From Leadbetterella sp040829825 (lineage in GTDB: Bacteria > Bacteroidota > Bacteroidia > Cytophagales > Spirosomataceae): a DNA stretch of 64,000 nt. Numbering within the stretch: position 1 is the stretch's first letter; the number at the start of each line of letters is the position of its first letter. The stretch lies in the NCBI RefSeq assembly GCF_040829825.1, contig NZ_JBFOLH010000001.1; one strand, given 5' to 3'. Position numbers and translations under genes: made by a program. Positions 16,979 to 25,816 of this stretch are shown here, in pieces. The notes beneath the pieces are model-generated. The model did not search any database. It saw only the letters and a list, made by a program, of their open reading frames with translations, and had not been told where the DNA came from.

Positions 16979-18322
16979 ATGATTAAAAAATTAGTAGTGC
17001 TGGCTCTGCTGGTCAGCACTCAGGGCATGGCCCAGGAGTGGAAATCTCTTTTTAACGGAAAAGACCTGACAGGCTGGAAACAACTGGGTGGCAAAGCAGT
17101 TTATAAAGTGGAAGACGGCGCCATTGTAGGCTATACCGTAAACAATACGCCCAACTCGTTCCTGGTGACACAGGAAGAATACGGCGATTTTGTATTTGAA
17201 GTCGATGTCTTCCTTTCTGATCCCATGAATTCGGGCATACAGTTCCGCAGCCTGTCTGCTCCCGACTATGAGAACGGGCGTGTACACGGCTACCAGATGG
17301 AAATTGACCCTTCAGACCGGGGTTGGTCTGGCGGTATTTATGACGAAGGCCGGCGCGACTGGCTGACTTTCCCGGAGATCAATCCGCAGGTAAAAACGGC
17401 CTTCAAAATGGGACAATGGAACAAATACCGTATAGAGGCCGTGGGCAGCCAGATCCGTACATTCATTAACGGTGTTCCCGTTTCTTACCTGATTGATGAC
17501 ATGACCCCAAAAGGTTTCATTGCTCTCCAGGTGCACAGCATTTATGCAGAAATGAAAGAGGGAATGAAAATCAAATGGAAGAATATCCGGATCAACACGA
17601 AGAATCCCCGCCTTACGCCACCAGACAATACCCCGGTAGTTAACCTGCTGACCAACCATTTGTCAGACCAGGAAAAGTACCAGGGATACCGCCTGCTTTT
17701 CAACGGGAAAGATCTCAGCGGCTGGCGCAGCGTGTACAGCAATGACCTGCCCGGTAAACGGTGGAGCGTAAAAGACGGCCTGCTGAGTGTCAGTCCTTCT
17801 GACGGCTCCGAGACGGGTAACGATATCGTTACTACAGGAAAATACAAGGCTTTTGAACTGGTATTTGACTTTAAACTAAGCGAAGGAGCCAACTCGGGCG
17901 TGAAGTATTTCGTGGATGAAAAATACGATTCAGGCGGGAAATCAGGCATAGGGCTGGAATACCAGATCCTTGACGACGAAAAGCACCCCGATGCCAGGCT
18001 GGGTGCTGCGGGGAACCGTACGCTGGCCAGCCTGTATGACCTGATCCCTTCAGACAAGCTTACTTCACGTTTCTTCGGTAAAAAAACCGACTGGAAGACG
18101 GGCAGGATCATCGTATTCCCCGATAACCGTGTGCAGCATTGGCTGAACGGCTTCAAGGTGCTCGAATACAAACGGAACGATAACATCTTCAAAGTGCTGG
18201 TGGCGCGCAGCAAATACAAAGATTTTGAAGGCTTCGGCACTGCAGCCGAAGGGCCGATCCTCTTACAGGATCACGGCGACCTGGTACAGTTTAAAAATAT
18301 CAAGATCAGGGAACTGAAGTAA
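16979..18322 (+). CDS. Exported protein with two DUF1080 (3-keto-disaccharide hydrolase-like) domains
   Basis: A 447-residue protein with signal peptide (1-18) and two copies of the concanavalin-like DUF1080 domain, about 19-205 and 230-447. Each opens with the same signature (WKSLFNGKDLTGW at 21, YRLLFNGKDLSGW near 235) and carries NSG followed by an extended-sheet core. Family members act on 3-keto-glucosides or bind glycans in the envelope. The tandem form points to an internal duplication. It is a single gene behind its own promoter and ends at a bidirectional hairpin. Confidence 0.88.
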   Translation: MIKKLVVLALLVSTQGMAQEWKSLFNGKDLTGWKQLGGKAVYKVEDGAIVGYTVNNTPNSFLVTQEEYGDFVFEVDVFLSDPMNSGIQFRSLSAPDYENGRVHGYQMEIDPSDRGWSGGIYDEGRRDWLTFPEINPQVKTAFKMGQWNKYRIEAVGSQIRTFINGVPVSYLIDDMTPKGFIALQVHSIYAEMKEGMKIKWKNIRINTKNPRLTPPDNTPVVNLLTNHLSDQEKYQGYRLLFNGKDLSGWRSVYSNDLPGKRWSVKDGLLSVSPSDGSETGNDIVTTGKYKAFELVFDFKLSEGANSGVKYFVDEKYDSGGKSGIGLEYQILDDEKHPDARLGAAGNRTLASLYDLIPSDKLTSRFFGKKTDWKTGRIIVFPDNRVQHWLNGFKVLEYKRNDNIFKVLVARSKYKDFEGFGTAAEGPILLQDHGDLVQFKNIKIRELK

Positions 18323-18336
18323 GATACGCTATACCC

Positions 18337-18382
18337 ATGACGCAGGTTTTATGATTTAGAAGCATCATAATGCCTGCGTCAT
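18337..18382. terminator. Bidirectional hairpin between convergent genes
   Basis: Arms ATGACGCAGG (18337-18346) and CCTGCGTCAT (18373-18382), with inner pairing of TTATGAT and ATCATAA. It lies between the DUF1080 and ZIP stops. Confidence 0.7.
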
Positions 18383-18400
18383 TTACGTTCCGGCCGGCCC

Positions 18401-19216
18401 TCAGCCCAAAGCCACATCCAGGAACATCATTACGGCAAAGCCCAGCATGGCCCCCACCGTGGAAAGGTCGGTTTTATCGCCGTTCTGCGATTCCGGGATC
18501 AGCTCTTCCACCACCACAAAGATCATGGCTCCGGCTGCAAAAGAAAGGGCATAAGGCAGCAAAGGGTCAATGTAGATCACCATGAGGGCGCCCAAAACAC
18601 CGGCCAGGGGCTCTACCATACCGCTGGCCTGCCCGTACTTAAATGCCTGCCACCTCGACAGGCCCTCACGCCGCAAAGGGATAGACACGGCGGCCCCTTC
18701 GGGGAAATTCTGAATACCGATGCCCAGAGCCAGCACCAGTGCCGTAGTCAATACTTCTACCGAGGGGTTCTGGGTCAAAGCCCCAAAGGCCACTCCTATG
18801 GCCAGGCCTTCCGGGATGTTATGCAACGTAATGGCCAGCACCAGCAGCACACTCCTGCGCCATGAGGTCCGGATGCCCTCCGCTTCTTCCGTTTTTTTGC
18901 TGAAATGAACATGGGGCAGCAGCTTATCCATAAGAAACAGGAACAGCCCTCCTGCCAGGAAACCAACTACGGCCGGTAACCAGCCGGGCTTGCCCTGCTC
19001 TTCGGCTATGGCTATGCCGGGTGCTAACAACGACCAGAAGCTGGCCGCAATCATTACGCCTGCGGCAAACCCCAGCATAAGGTTCAGCATACGTTTGTCT
19101 ATCGTCTTAAAGAAGAAAACCAGTGCGGCACCCAGCGCTGTTACGGCCCACGTAAACAGGGTAGCCGCCAGCGCCAGCACAACAGGGTTTACAGAGAGCA
19201 GGTCTTCAAGTGTCAT
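18401..19216 (-). CDS. ZIP family metal transporter (GufA/ZupT-like)
   Basis: A 271-residue inner-membrane protein with about eight hydrophobic segments and the ZIP metal-binding motifs HNIPEG (132-137) and NFPEG (170-174) in helices 4 and 5. It has a short His-containing loop (LLPHVHFSKK) between helices 3 and 4. ZIP proteins bring zinc, iron or manganese into the cytoplasm; which metal is unclear. A palindrome TTAGA-N4-TCTAA lies right at the start codon, so metal-dependent repression is likely. Confidence 0.93.
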   Translation of the reverse strand: MTLEDLLSVNPVVLALAATLFTWAVTALGAALVFFFKTIDKRMLNLMLGFAAGVMIAASFWSLLAPGIAIAEEQGKPGWLPAVVGFLAGGLFLFLMDKLLPHVHFSKKTEEAEGIRTSWRRSVLLVLAITLHNIPEGLAIGVAFGALTQNPSVEVLTTALVLALGIGIQNFPEGAAVSIPLRREGLSRWQAFKYGQASGMVEPLAGVLGALMVIYIDPLLPYALSFAAGAMIFVVVEELIPESQNGDKTDLSTVGAMLGFAVMMFLDVALG

Positions 19217-19221
19217 TATTG

Positions 19222-19235
19222 TTAGAATAATCTAA
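19222..19235. promoter_or_regulatory. Putative metalloregulator operator of the ZIP gene
   Basis: Perfect 5-bp inverted repeat TTAGA-ATAA-TCTAA between the promoter boxes and the ATG at 19216. The sequence resembles operators of the DtxR/MntR or Fur type. A regulator is not encoded nearby. Confidence 0.4.
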
Positions 19236-19253
19236 GTTTTATGTTTTTCAACA

Positions 19254-19283
19254 CAAAAATATAAATTATTACCTGCAAACCTA
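19254..19283 (-). promoter_or_regulatory. Two -7 elements upstream of the ZIP gene
   Basis: Read on the minus strand, TAGGTTTG (19276-19283) and TATTTTTG (19254-19261) both fit TAnnTTTG, giving two possible start points ahead of the operator. Confidence 0.45.
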
Positions 19284-19317
19284 TACTATGGACCCGGTTT
19301 TTGCGAATTTTCCTGTT

Positions 19318-20736
19318 TTATGGAAGCTCGAGCTTTTTAATGAAGTAAATCTGCCGGGAATTTCCGTCTGCCGCCGCAGGTTTAATCTCGGCCACGCCGT
19401 GGGCAATAAGCGAGCTGCTGTTCAGGTTCAAAAGCTGTATGTCGGCATCTGTTACCCGCAGGCCGTCGTCGGAAGAAAACAATACATGAGATTCCTGCTG
19501 CCCGGCACCGGTATAAACCAGCTTATTCCCGGCGGGGAGGAACGCATAAAATTTTTCATTCTTTACCAGGAAGGCCGACTGCGGAAACAGTCCGCGGAAG
19601 TTGCTTCCTTCCAGCTTGAAAAGCCCGTCGCTGATCATATTTCCTTCCGCATCTGACTCTGCCAGCAGCACCCGCCAGACCTTGAATTCGGAATAATCGT
19701 TCTTTTTGCCGGAAACATCTGTAAATTCTACCGACCGCGTACCCGTTACCGACTGTGCGCTATACAGATCTGCCGCCAGCAGGAAACCGCTTGCACCCGA
19801 AACCGGCACGTGAAAAATAGCCTTTTGCCTGATCTCTCCTGATTTCCCCCGGTCTTTTCTCAGCTGAAGCCGGCGCTTTTTCTTTTCTGACAGGGAGGCA
19901 TTGTACCCGGGTAAAGTCGCTATGCTGTGGTAACGGATCTCCTGCGGAAGGTCAAGCGAACCGGCAAAAAAACCTTCCATCATGTCCAGGCAAACCGAAT
20001 TGTAGGTTCCGGCTACAAAAGGTTCACCGGAAGGGCCCGTTCTGACGTCTACCTGCTGAACCCGGTGCTTTTTGTCGCCTATAGCATGACGAAACAGCAG
20101 CTTGCCGTTTTCATCGTACGTAGCTGCCTGTATCTGGCAGCTGCCACCGGGAGCTGAAAATACATACAGCTCATTGCGGTAGGGATTGACGAAAATTCCT
20201 TTGAGCTCGTTGTTTTTTGTGTAAATATCCGGAAGAACGCGGGCTGTTTTATCGGTCAGGTCGTGCATCTCCACCACCGGGCGCTGGTTGTAGGTTCCCG
20301 AAATCAGGGGTTGCCCGTTAAAAATATGAAAACCGGTGTTTTCCAGTAAAGTGATCGACTCAAAATCGGTTCCGCCGGTGGTTTCGTTTTCCAGGTCAAA
20401 CTGCACCATGTGCAACTTCCTGCCCTGCGGTTCTTTGAGGAGGTAATAAAGAACCGTTCCGTTAACCACATAAGAGACGGGTACATAAAACCGGGGGACG
20501 GTAACCGTGCCGGTCCAGGTCAGCTCCAGGCTACCGTTATATTTCATCACCATCAGGCGCTGTTCGCGTTTTACGTAATCGTCCTGGAAATTGACCAGCA
20601 CAATATCGTCATGCACCGCTATCACCTCAAGGTCTTCACGGACGCCGTCGGGGAGCATTATACTGGCTTCGGCTACTTCCCTGAGCTGGGCAGCAGCACC
20701 AAAAGAAAGAAAGAAGAAAAGAATAAAGCATTTCAT
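19318..20736 (-). CDS. Exported protein of unknown function
   Basis: A 472-residue protein with signal peptide (1-16, ending GAAAQ). The chain is beta-rich with repeated strand patterns such as IFNGQPLISGTYNQ, GEPFVAGTYNS and FLLAADLY, suggesting a beta-propeller, but I recognise no named family. A basic stretch (EKKKRRLQLRKDRGK, about residues 285-299) interrupts the middle. It overlaps the phosphoesterase upstream by 4 bases (ATGA), so the two are translated together, and nuoC precedes both. Confidence 0.7.
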   Translation of the reverse strand: MKCFILFFFLSFGAAAQLREVAEASIMLPDGVREDLEVIAVHDDIVLVNFQDDYVKREQRLMVMKYNGSLELTWTGTVTVPRFYVPVSYVVNGTVLYYLLKEPQGRKLHMVQFDLENETTGGTDFESITLLENTGFHIFNGQPLISGTYNQRPVVEMHDLTDKTARVLPDIYTKNNELKGIFVNPYRNELYVFSAPGGSCQIQAATYDENGKLLFRHAIGDKKHRVQQVDVRTGPSGEPFVAGTYNSVCLDMMEGFFAGSLDLPQEIRYHSIATLPGYNASLSEKKKRRLQLRKDRGKSGEIRQKAIFHVPVSGASGFLLAADLYSAQSVTGTRSVEFTDVSGKKNDYSEFKVWRVLLAESDAEGNMISDGLFKLEGSNFRGLFPQSAFLVKNEKFYAFLPAGNKLVYTGAGQQESHVLFSSDDGLRVTDADIQLLNLNSSSLIAHGVAEIKPAAADGNSRQIYFIKKLELP

Positions 20737-21221
20737 CGCCTGCCGAGTTCTATTGCTTCCAAATGGGAGATTCTGCCTTCCGAAAGCTCCATGCGCATAA
20801 GAGTTCTTACGGCATGAAAACCGTGGTGTCCTGCAGCGCCCGGGTTAATATATACCAGTCCTTCTCCCTTTAACACACGTAAAATATGAGAATGTCCGCA
20901 AATAAACAAGTCCGGCCGGTGGATTCTGACCAGATTTTTAACACGGGCAGGAAATTTACCGGGTAAACCCCCGATATGGGTCATCAGTATCTTCAAACCT
21001 TCGCGTTCCAGCACCAGGTCTTCGGGCAGGTCATACCGCAGGTTTCCACCGTCAATATTTCCATATACGCCGTAAGTGGGTCTGAAAGCCCTGAGGTCGT
21101 GCAGGATAGCCTCATCTCCCACGTCACCGATATGCCAGATCTCGTCGCAACGCTCAAAATGCGTAAATACGGCAGGATCGAGGTACGAGTGCGTATCGGA
21201 GATCAGCCCTACCCTAACCAT
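20733..21221 (-). CDS. YfcE/MJ0936-type metallophosphoesterase
   Basis: A 162-residue calcineurin-like phosphoesterase. The dimetal motifs appear in order: ISDTH (7-11), GDVGD (33-37), GNIDG, THIGG and GHSH near 108. Family members are small phosphodiesterases of broad specificity. It overlaps nuoC upstream by 8 bases and the unknown exported protein downstream by 4, so it lies within one operon. Confidence 0.92.
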   Translation of the reverse strand: MVRVGLISDTHSYLDPAVFTHFERCDEIWHIGDVGDEAILHDLRAFRPTYGVYGNIDGGNLRYDLPEDLVLEREGLKILMTHIGGLPGKFPARVKNLVRIHRPDLFICGHSHILRVLKGEGLVYINPGAAGHHGFHAVRTLMRMELSEGRISHLEAIELGRR

Positions 21222-21708
21222 CGTATTTGACTTTGATGCCGTGGTATGTTTCCTGCTCGGTGTAGTCTTTCCGCAGGGGGTGCCCTTCCCAGTCGGCCGG
21301 CAGCAGGATCCGCCTCAGGTCAGGATGGCCTCTGAACCCGATGCCGAAAAGGTCAAAAATTTCCCGCTCGTGCCAGTCGGCCGTACGCCAGAGCCGGGCC
21401 AGGCTGGGCACCTGCTGCTCATCCCGGGCAACCGTTATTTTCAGGATCACCGAATGTTCGAGGGCCAGGGAAGAAATATGATACAGCAAATTCATGGTGC
21501 CCTTGTCCGGGCCGTTATCCACGCAGGTAATGCAATTCAAAAAGTCAAAATAGAAGCCCGGCGTACGCGACAGGTAAAGGCAGATACCGGGGAGGTCCTC
21601 CATCCGGATCGTAATATACGGCTGCAGAACATCTGTAACACAGCTAACCCCGAGGCCCAGCTCCTCTTCCAATACCCCCGTGATATATTCCGTCTTCGAA
21701 AAATCCAT
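21214..21708 (-). CDS. nuoC: NADH-quinone oxidoreductase subunit C
   Basis: NuoC is the 30-kDa-type peripheral subunit of respiratory complex I. The 164-residue chain ends with the family block WHEREIFDLFGI, then GHPDLRRILLPADWEGHPLRKDY, the standard subunit C signature. The start is set at ATG 21708: the 11 residues that a longer frame would add (start 21741) are only the translation of a dispersed palindromic repeat that recurs elsewhere in the window. No other nuo gene is nearby, so this subunit is separated from its complex and instead co-transcribed with a phosphoesterase. Confidence 0.92.
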   Translation of the reverse strand: MDFSKTEYITGVLEEELGLGVSCVTDVLQPYITIRMEDLPGICLYLSRTPGFYFDFLNCITCVDNGPDKGTMNLLYHISSLALEHSVILKITVARDEQQVPSLARLWRTADWHEREIFDLFGIGFRGHPDLRRILLPADWEGHPLRKDYTEQETYHGIKVKYDG

Positions 21709-21710
21709 CC

Positions 21711-21740
21711 TTATATGCTTCCTATGCCTTATATGGTTCA
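21711..21740. repeat. Dispersed TTATATGCCTTATATGG-type repeat, copy 1
   Basis: The stretch carries TTATATGCTT followed by CTATGCCTTATATGGTTCA. It shares its second half with copies at 26757-26787, 43343-43418 and 43462-43488. It lies directly upstream of nuoC and is partly readable as a false N-terminal extension of it. Confidence 0.65.
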
Positions 21741-21792
21741 AAAACTTTTACGTATCTAACCTCTGCTCTATGACCTCTCTATACGGAATGCC

Positions 21793-22719
21793 CTAATTTT
21801 TCTGTGCAAGCAGGTACATCACCGCCATCCTTACCGCAACACCGTTTTCCACCTGGTCCAGGATAATAGAATGCGGAGAATCGGCTGCATCAGAGCTCAG
21901 CTCCACCCCACGGTTAATGGGCCCCGGGTGCATCACAATGATCTCCTTATCCAGCGCATCGAGCATTTTACGGGTAATGCCGTAATACAGGGAGTATTCG
22001 CGCAGCGAAGGAAAAAACTTCAGCTGCTGGCGCTCGAGCTGAATCCGGAGCACATTGGCCACATCGCACCATTGCAGGGCTTCCTGTACGGTTCCGAATT
22101 GCTTTACCCCCAGGCTGTGAAGATATTTCGGAATGAGTGTGGGCGGGCCGCACACGGCAATATCGGCACCCAGCTTCTGCAGGCAGAAAATATTGGAGAG
22201 CGCCACCCGCGAGTGCAGGATATCCCCGATAATGGCCACCTTTTTCCCTTCCAGCGAACCCAGCCGCTCTGTCATGGAAAAAGCATCGAGCAGGGCCTGG
22301 GTAGGATGCTCATGGGTGCCGTCACCCGCATTGACAATATTGGCTTTGATCTTATCCGAGAGGAAATGCGGCGCACCGGGACTGCTGTGGCGCATCACCA
22401 CCATATCTACTTTCATGGCCAGGATATTATTGACCGTATCCAGCAGGGTTTCTCCCTTCTTTACCGAGCTGCCCGAAGACGTAAAGTTGATCGTATCTGC
22501 CGACAAACGCTTTTCTGCCAGCTCAAACGATAAACGGGTACGGGTAGAATTCTCGAAAAACAGGTTGGCAATGGTAATATCTCTCAATGAAGGCACCTTT
22601 TTGATCGGCCGGTTGATGACTTCCTTAAATGTTTTGGCCGTTTCAAGAATCAGGTGAATATCATTCTGGGTAATGTTTTTAATGCCCAGCAAATGTCTTG
22701 TACTAATGGACTGCTGCAT
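21793..22719 (-). CDS. pyrB: Aspartate carbamoyltransferase catalytic chain
   Basis: PyrB joins carbamoyl phosphate and aspartate to carbamoyl aspartate, the committed step of pyrimidine synthesis. The 308-residue length is typical. The carbamoyl-phosphate site STRTR (58-62) and HPTQAL (138-143) are present, and SSVKKGET (84-91) is the loop that separates aspartate from ornithine enzymes. The C-terminal block MHPGPINRGVE fits. It stands alone with a good promoter; no pyrI lies beside it. Confidence 0.97.
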   Translation of the reverse strand: MQQSISTRHLLGIKNITQNDIHLILETAKTFKEVINRPIKKVPSLRDITIANLFFENSTRTRLSFELAEKRLSADTINFTSSGSSVKKGETLLDTVNNILAMKVDMVVMRHSSPGAPHFLSDKIKANIVNAGDGTHEHPTQALLDAFSMTERLGSLEGKKVAIIGDILHSRVALSNIFCLQKLGADIAVCGPPTLIPKYLHSLGVKQFGTVQEALQWCDVANVLRIQLERQQLKFFPSLREYSLYYGITRKMLDALDKEIIVMHPGPINRGVELSSDAADSPHSIILDQVENGVAVRMAVMYLLAQKN

Positions 22720-22736
22720 TGAGAAGAATAATTTGA

Positions 22737-22768
22737 CAAATTTAGCAAAAAAATAAGAGCGTCACCAA
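22737..22768 (-). promoter_or_regulatory. pyrB promoter
   Basis: Minus-strand TAAATTTG (22737-22744) with TTG (22766-22768) 21 bases upstream, a clean Bacteroidota promoter 17 bases from the start codon. Confidence 0.65.
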
Positions 22769-22789
22769 AACACAGCCTCAAAAAACGGG

Positions 22790-24007
22790 TCAATACAGCA
22801 CTTCCAGGTAATGAACCCCGGCCGGCATCAGTATGCTGCCCGCCTGCTTTTCCGCTTTCCCGCCTGAAAACCGGTAAAACGAGATATTTCCCATGGGTTT
22901 TCCAAAGGTTTTTGACTGGAAACACCCTACTGTAAAATTTTTGCCCCCTTTATCAAAACGTACCGGCGTAGGCAGGAGCCCGTCAAGGGCCACCTCCGAC
23001 TGGGCCTCCAGGTTTTCGTTTTTGTACGAAAGCACCGATACAGAAGCATTGTCCTGGTCAGTACGCCCCCCGTTACTGACAAACAGGTAATCACCGGCGG
23101 GATTCATGGAAATATGCAGGGGATTAAAGCCCACATCGGCCCGGGTCAGTAAAACATGCCTGCCATCCTCTTCGAGGCTGAGCTTCACCTGGAATACCTT
23201 TCCCGGGATACGGTTGGCGGCATCGCCCTGGTCAAGCACAAAAAGGCTTTTCCCGTCTTTAGAGAACATGCCTGCTACCGGGTTGCCTTCAAACCTTACC
23301 AGCTCACCGGCCTGCTCCAGGCGTATGATGTTGTTCCTGTCTCTGACCACCCGGATCAGCCCGATCTCCTTATCTTCTTTCCGGATAAATACGATATAAT
23401 CTTTTGAAGGATGCCAGATCAGGTCATAAACGGCCCCGCCATCCATATGCAGCACCTGGGGAAGCAGCCGGATCGGCTTGCCAAAGTCATCCAGCTCAAA
23501 TATCTGGACCTCATTGCCGGTATACTGCGAGCTTACGGCCAGGTATTTATGGGAAGGATCAAGCGAAACAGAAGTAGGGTTCTCTGCTACAGGAAAGCGG
23601 TAATCGGGCTTCAGAGCGTGAAGATCGGCTATCTTTATGACGCTCACGTAGCTTCCTGCCGGCAGGTCGCCCAGGCCGGCGTCTTTTGCCCCTTTGGCCA
23701 GCGGGCCCCGGGTTTCCAGGATATAGGCAATCTTCCTGTCGGCCCGGATGGCGGCCATCCGGTGGTTATCGATCACCGAATTGGAAATATTCTGCTCTGA
23801 AGGCTGGCGTGATTCGGGGTATTTCAGCGGGAAAGTGAAGACTCCCACCAGGTCCATACCCGATTTGGTGATCTTTCTGGTAGAATAACTGTCGGCATTA
23901 AAATCACTGTCCTGGAAATAAAATATCCCCTTAGCGTCAAAATCAGGAGCCTGGGCAGATAATTTACCTGAAAATAGGAAGAGAACAATAAACCTTCGCC
24001 AATTCAT
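22790..24007 (-). CDS. Exported beta-propeller protein
   Basis: A 405-residue protein with signal peptide (1-18). Repeating blocks such as TSVSLDPSHKYLAVSSQ, VAGMFSKDGKSLFVLDQ, LHISMNPAGDYLFVSNGG mark a WD40/YVTN or lactonase-like propeller. It has no catalytic signature I can point to. It lies 29 bases after the lipoprotein esterase gene and may be in the MarR operon, though a weak TATATTTC box in the gap could give it its own promoter. Confidence 0.72.
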   Translation of the reverse strand: MNWRRFIVLFLFSGKLSAQAPDFDAKGIFYFQDSDFNADSYSTRKITKSGMDLVGVFTFPLKYPESRQPSEQNISNSVIDNHRMAAIRADRKIAYILETRGPLAKGAKDAGLGDLPAGSYVSVIKIADLHALKPDYRFPVAENPTSVSLDPSHKYLAVSSQYTGNEVQIFELDDFGKPIRLLPQVLHMDGGAVYDLIWHPSKDYIVFIRKEDKEIGLIRVVRDRNNIIRLEQAGELVRFEGNPVAGMFSKDGKSLFVLDQGDAANRIPGKVFQVKLSLEEDGRHVLLTRADVGFNPLHISMNPAGDYLFVSNGGRTDQDNASVSVLSYKNENLEAQSEVALDGLLPTPVRFDKGGKNFTVGCFQSKTFGKPMGNISFYRFSGGKAEKQAGSILMPAGVHYLEVLY

Positions 24008-24036
24008 ACGATAATAAAATGCCCCGAAATATACGA

Positions 24037-25275
24037 CTAATTCGTCAGATTAGCGGCAAAGAGCAGGTAGGTCTTAAAAATAAAATCCTGCACAGACGAT
24101 TCATGGGTCCCGCCTTCCACCGTTTCAAGGCTCACACGGGCAGAACCGGCCTTCTTCATTCCTTCCAGCGCCGTGGTAGAGTTCACATACGGCACGTACG
24201 TGTCGGCATTGCCGTGTACCAGCAAAGTAGTGACACCGGTTTTCCAGTTCACCAGGTCGTTTTCACGGAAGGCTTCTACCAGCGCGCTTTCCTTTCCCGC
24301 CTTATAAGAAGCAATAAAATCAGGGTTAAGAAGCGAGTTAAAGCTACCCGATAACGAAACTCTATATCCCTCTTCTTCAATCTGCGAAGCATAAGGCTCA
24401 CGGAAATAATAGCTTACGGGCCGGTTAAGCTTGTAGATCCGGTTGTAGGTAAGCATGACCCAGATATACGAGCTGTTATGGTTCGCCTCACCGGCAGTGG
24501 GCTCATTAACAAACTTATCCAGCAAAAGCGACTTGTTGTAGGCCCCGGCACCGCAGGAGCTGGCTTTCAGGTTAAACTCACGGCTGTATGTTTCTTCGAT
24601 CAGCTTCTGGGCCGCCATGGTAGCATAACCGCCGGCCGAATAGCCCGCTATCAGCAGGTCGTTGTTCCACGCCGTGCCTTCCTTTTTAAAATATTCTTTT
24701 ACCGCCAGCAGAAAATCGGCGATCGGAACGGCCAGGCCGGCCGCATGCTCATACGGGTGCAGCTCATTGTGCGAGTCCCCGTACCCCACATAATCCGGCA
24801 TACCTGCTAAAAAGCCCGATGACGCCATGAAGAGGCTCAGCATGCTCTCTGTGCCCGGCTTAAAATTAGAAGGGGCGTCAGATACCGTAAAGAGGGTGCC
24901 GTGCTGAATGCTTACCAGCGGGGCTTTCTGCCCGCCCGAAGGAAGAGCCAGGGCGCCCGAAGCCGTGATCTCCCGGCCATCGGTGGTAGTGGTTTTGTAT
25001 ACTACTTTATAGCATTTCACGTCGTACCGCAGAAGGTTACCGATGGTTGCTGCCGAAGAGCCCATAAGCCCGGCCGCCTGTGCAACAATGTCGGCCTTCT
25101 TGTACTCGCCGGCAAAAGTAACGCTTACCAGGCGCGGCTCTGGTTCGGTATCTTCCGACTTCCGGCAACTGTAGAATGCCAGTGTAAACAGGAGCAGGAG
25201 GCCCATTGTGCGGGTCATCTGCAGGCTGCCGCCCGCTACCCGCCGGGGTATAAAAAGAAGAAGAAATCTGTTCAT
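24037..25275 (-). CDS. Lipoprotein alpha/beta hydrolase (secretory lipase-like)
   Basis: A 412-residue hydrolase. The nucleophile motif is GYSAGGY (Ser213), with oxyanion-region IQHGT (124-128), acid Asp in HGNADTYVPY and His in GGTHESS. A lipobox-like cysteine (FYSC, Cys37) follows a hydrophobic stretch, suggesting a membrane-anchored enzyme. The start at 25275 gives TAATG coupling with the MarR stop; internal starts at 25218 or 25206 would make a shorter, more usual leader. Substrates are probably esters or lipids. Its linkage to MarR suggests induction by a small molecule. Confidence 0.82.
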   Translation of the reverse strand: MNRFLLLFIPRRVAGGSLQMTRTMGLLLLFTLAFYSCRKSEDTEPEPRLVSVTFAGEYKKADIVAQAAGLMGSSAATIGNLLRYDVKCYKVVYKTTTTDGREITASGALALPSGGQKAPLVSIQHGTLFTVSDAPSNFKPGTESMLSLFMASSGFLAGMPDYVGYGDSHNELHPYEHAAGLAVPIADFLLAVKEYFKKEGTAWNNDLLIAGYSAGGYATMAAQKLIEETYSREFNLKASSCGAGAYNKSLLLDKFVNEPTAGEANHNSSYIWVMLTYNRIYKLNRPVSYYFREPYASQIEEEGYRVSLSGSFNSLLNPDFIASYKAGKESALVEAFRENDLVNWKTGVTTLLVHGNADTYVPYVNSTTALEGMKKAGSARVSLETVEGGTHESSVQDFIFKTYLLFAANLTN

Positions 25276-25739
25276 TATTTCATTATTTTTCCCCTGAATT
25301 TGTCCAACAGGGCGTTCAGTTGTTCCAGGTCGGCGTTGTCCATATCCAGGTGGTTCTCGACCCGGTCGGCCAGCGCCTGGCTGATTGCATTTAACACTTC
25401 TTCTCCTTTGGGAGTAATGGTCACATCGCAGGCGCGCCGGTTGGTTTCCTTCTGCCTGCGGTCTACAAGGCCCTTAAAATACAATTTGTCTACCAGCCGT
25501 GAGGCGTTCGACATCTTATCCAGCATACGGTCAATGATCCCGTTAATGGTAATGGGCGTCCGGTTCTGTCCCTTCAAAATGCGCAAAACATTATACTGCT
25601 CAATGCTGATATCAAAATCCTTCACTATTTTATTGTGAAAGATAGTTATCAAGTTGTTCGTATATATGATATTTACGATGCATTTCTCGCTCTCCGACTG
25701 GAAGGGACGGGTTTGCTTAATTTCAGTTTCTAAACTCAT
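25275..25739 (-). CDS. MarR family transcriptional regulator
   Basis: A 154-residue winged-helix repressor. The helix-turn-helix and wing are seen at about 58-105 (RTPITINGIIDRMLDKMSNASRLVDKLYFKGLVDRRQ, with the Asp-Arg-Arg wing). MarR proteins release DNA upon binding phenolic or other small ligands. It shares a one-base TAATG overlap with the hydrolase downstream, its likely target, and is divergent from maf. Confidence 0.92.
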   Translation of the reverse strand: MSLETEIKQTRPFQSESEKCIVNIIYTNNLITIFHNKIVKDFDISIEQYNVLRILKGQNRTPITINGIIDRMLDKMSNASRLVDKLYFKGLVDRRQKETNRRACDVTITPKGEEVLNAISQALADRVENHLDMDNADLEQLNALLDKFRGKIMK

Positions 25740-25787
25740 TATCTTATTTACCGAATTTATTAAAGTTACATGTATTTACATAATTTA

Positions 25788-25795
25788 CAAAAGTA
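25788..25795 (-). promoter_or_regulatory. -7 element of the MarR operon
   Basis: Minus-strand TACTTTTG fits TAnnTTTG. It is embedded in AT-rich direct repeats of ATTTACA (25774-25789), a plausible autoregulatory site. Confidence 0.45.
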
Positions 25796-25816
25796 ACAAT
25801 AATTTATACGCCATAC

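Noticed and set aside
21709..21741. Eleven extra N-terminal residues for nuoC
   Set aside because: They come from the repeat copy; the family N-terminus fits the start at 21708.
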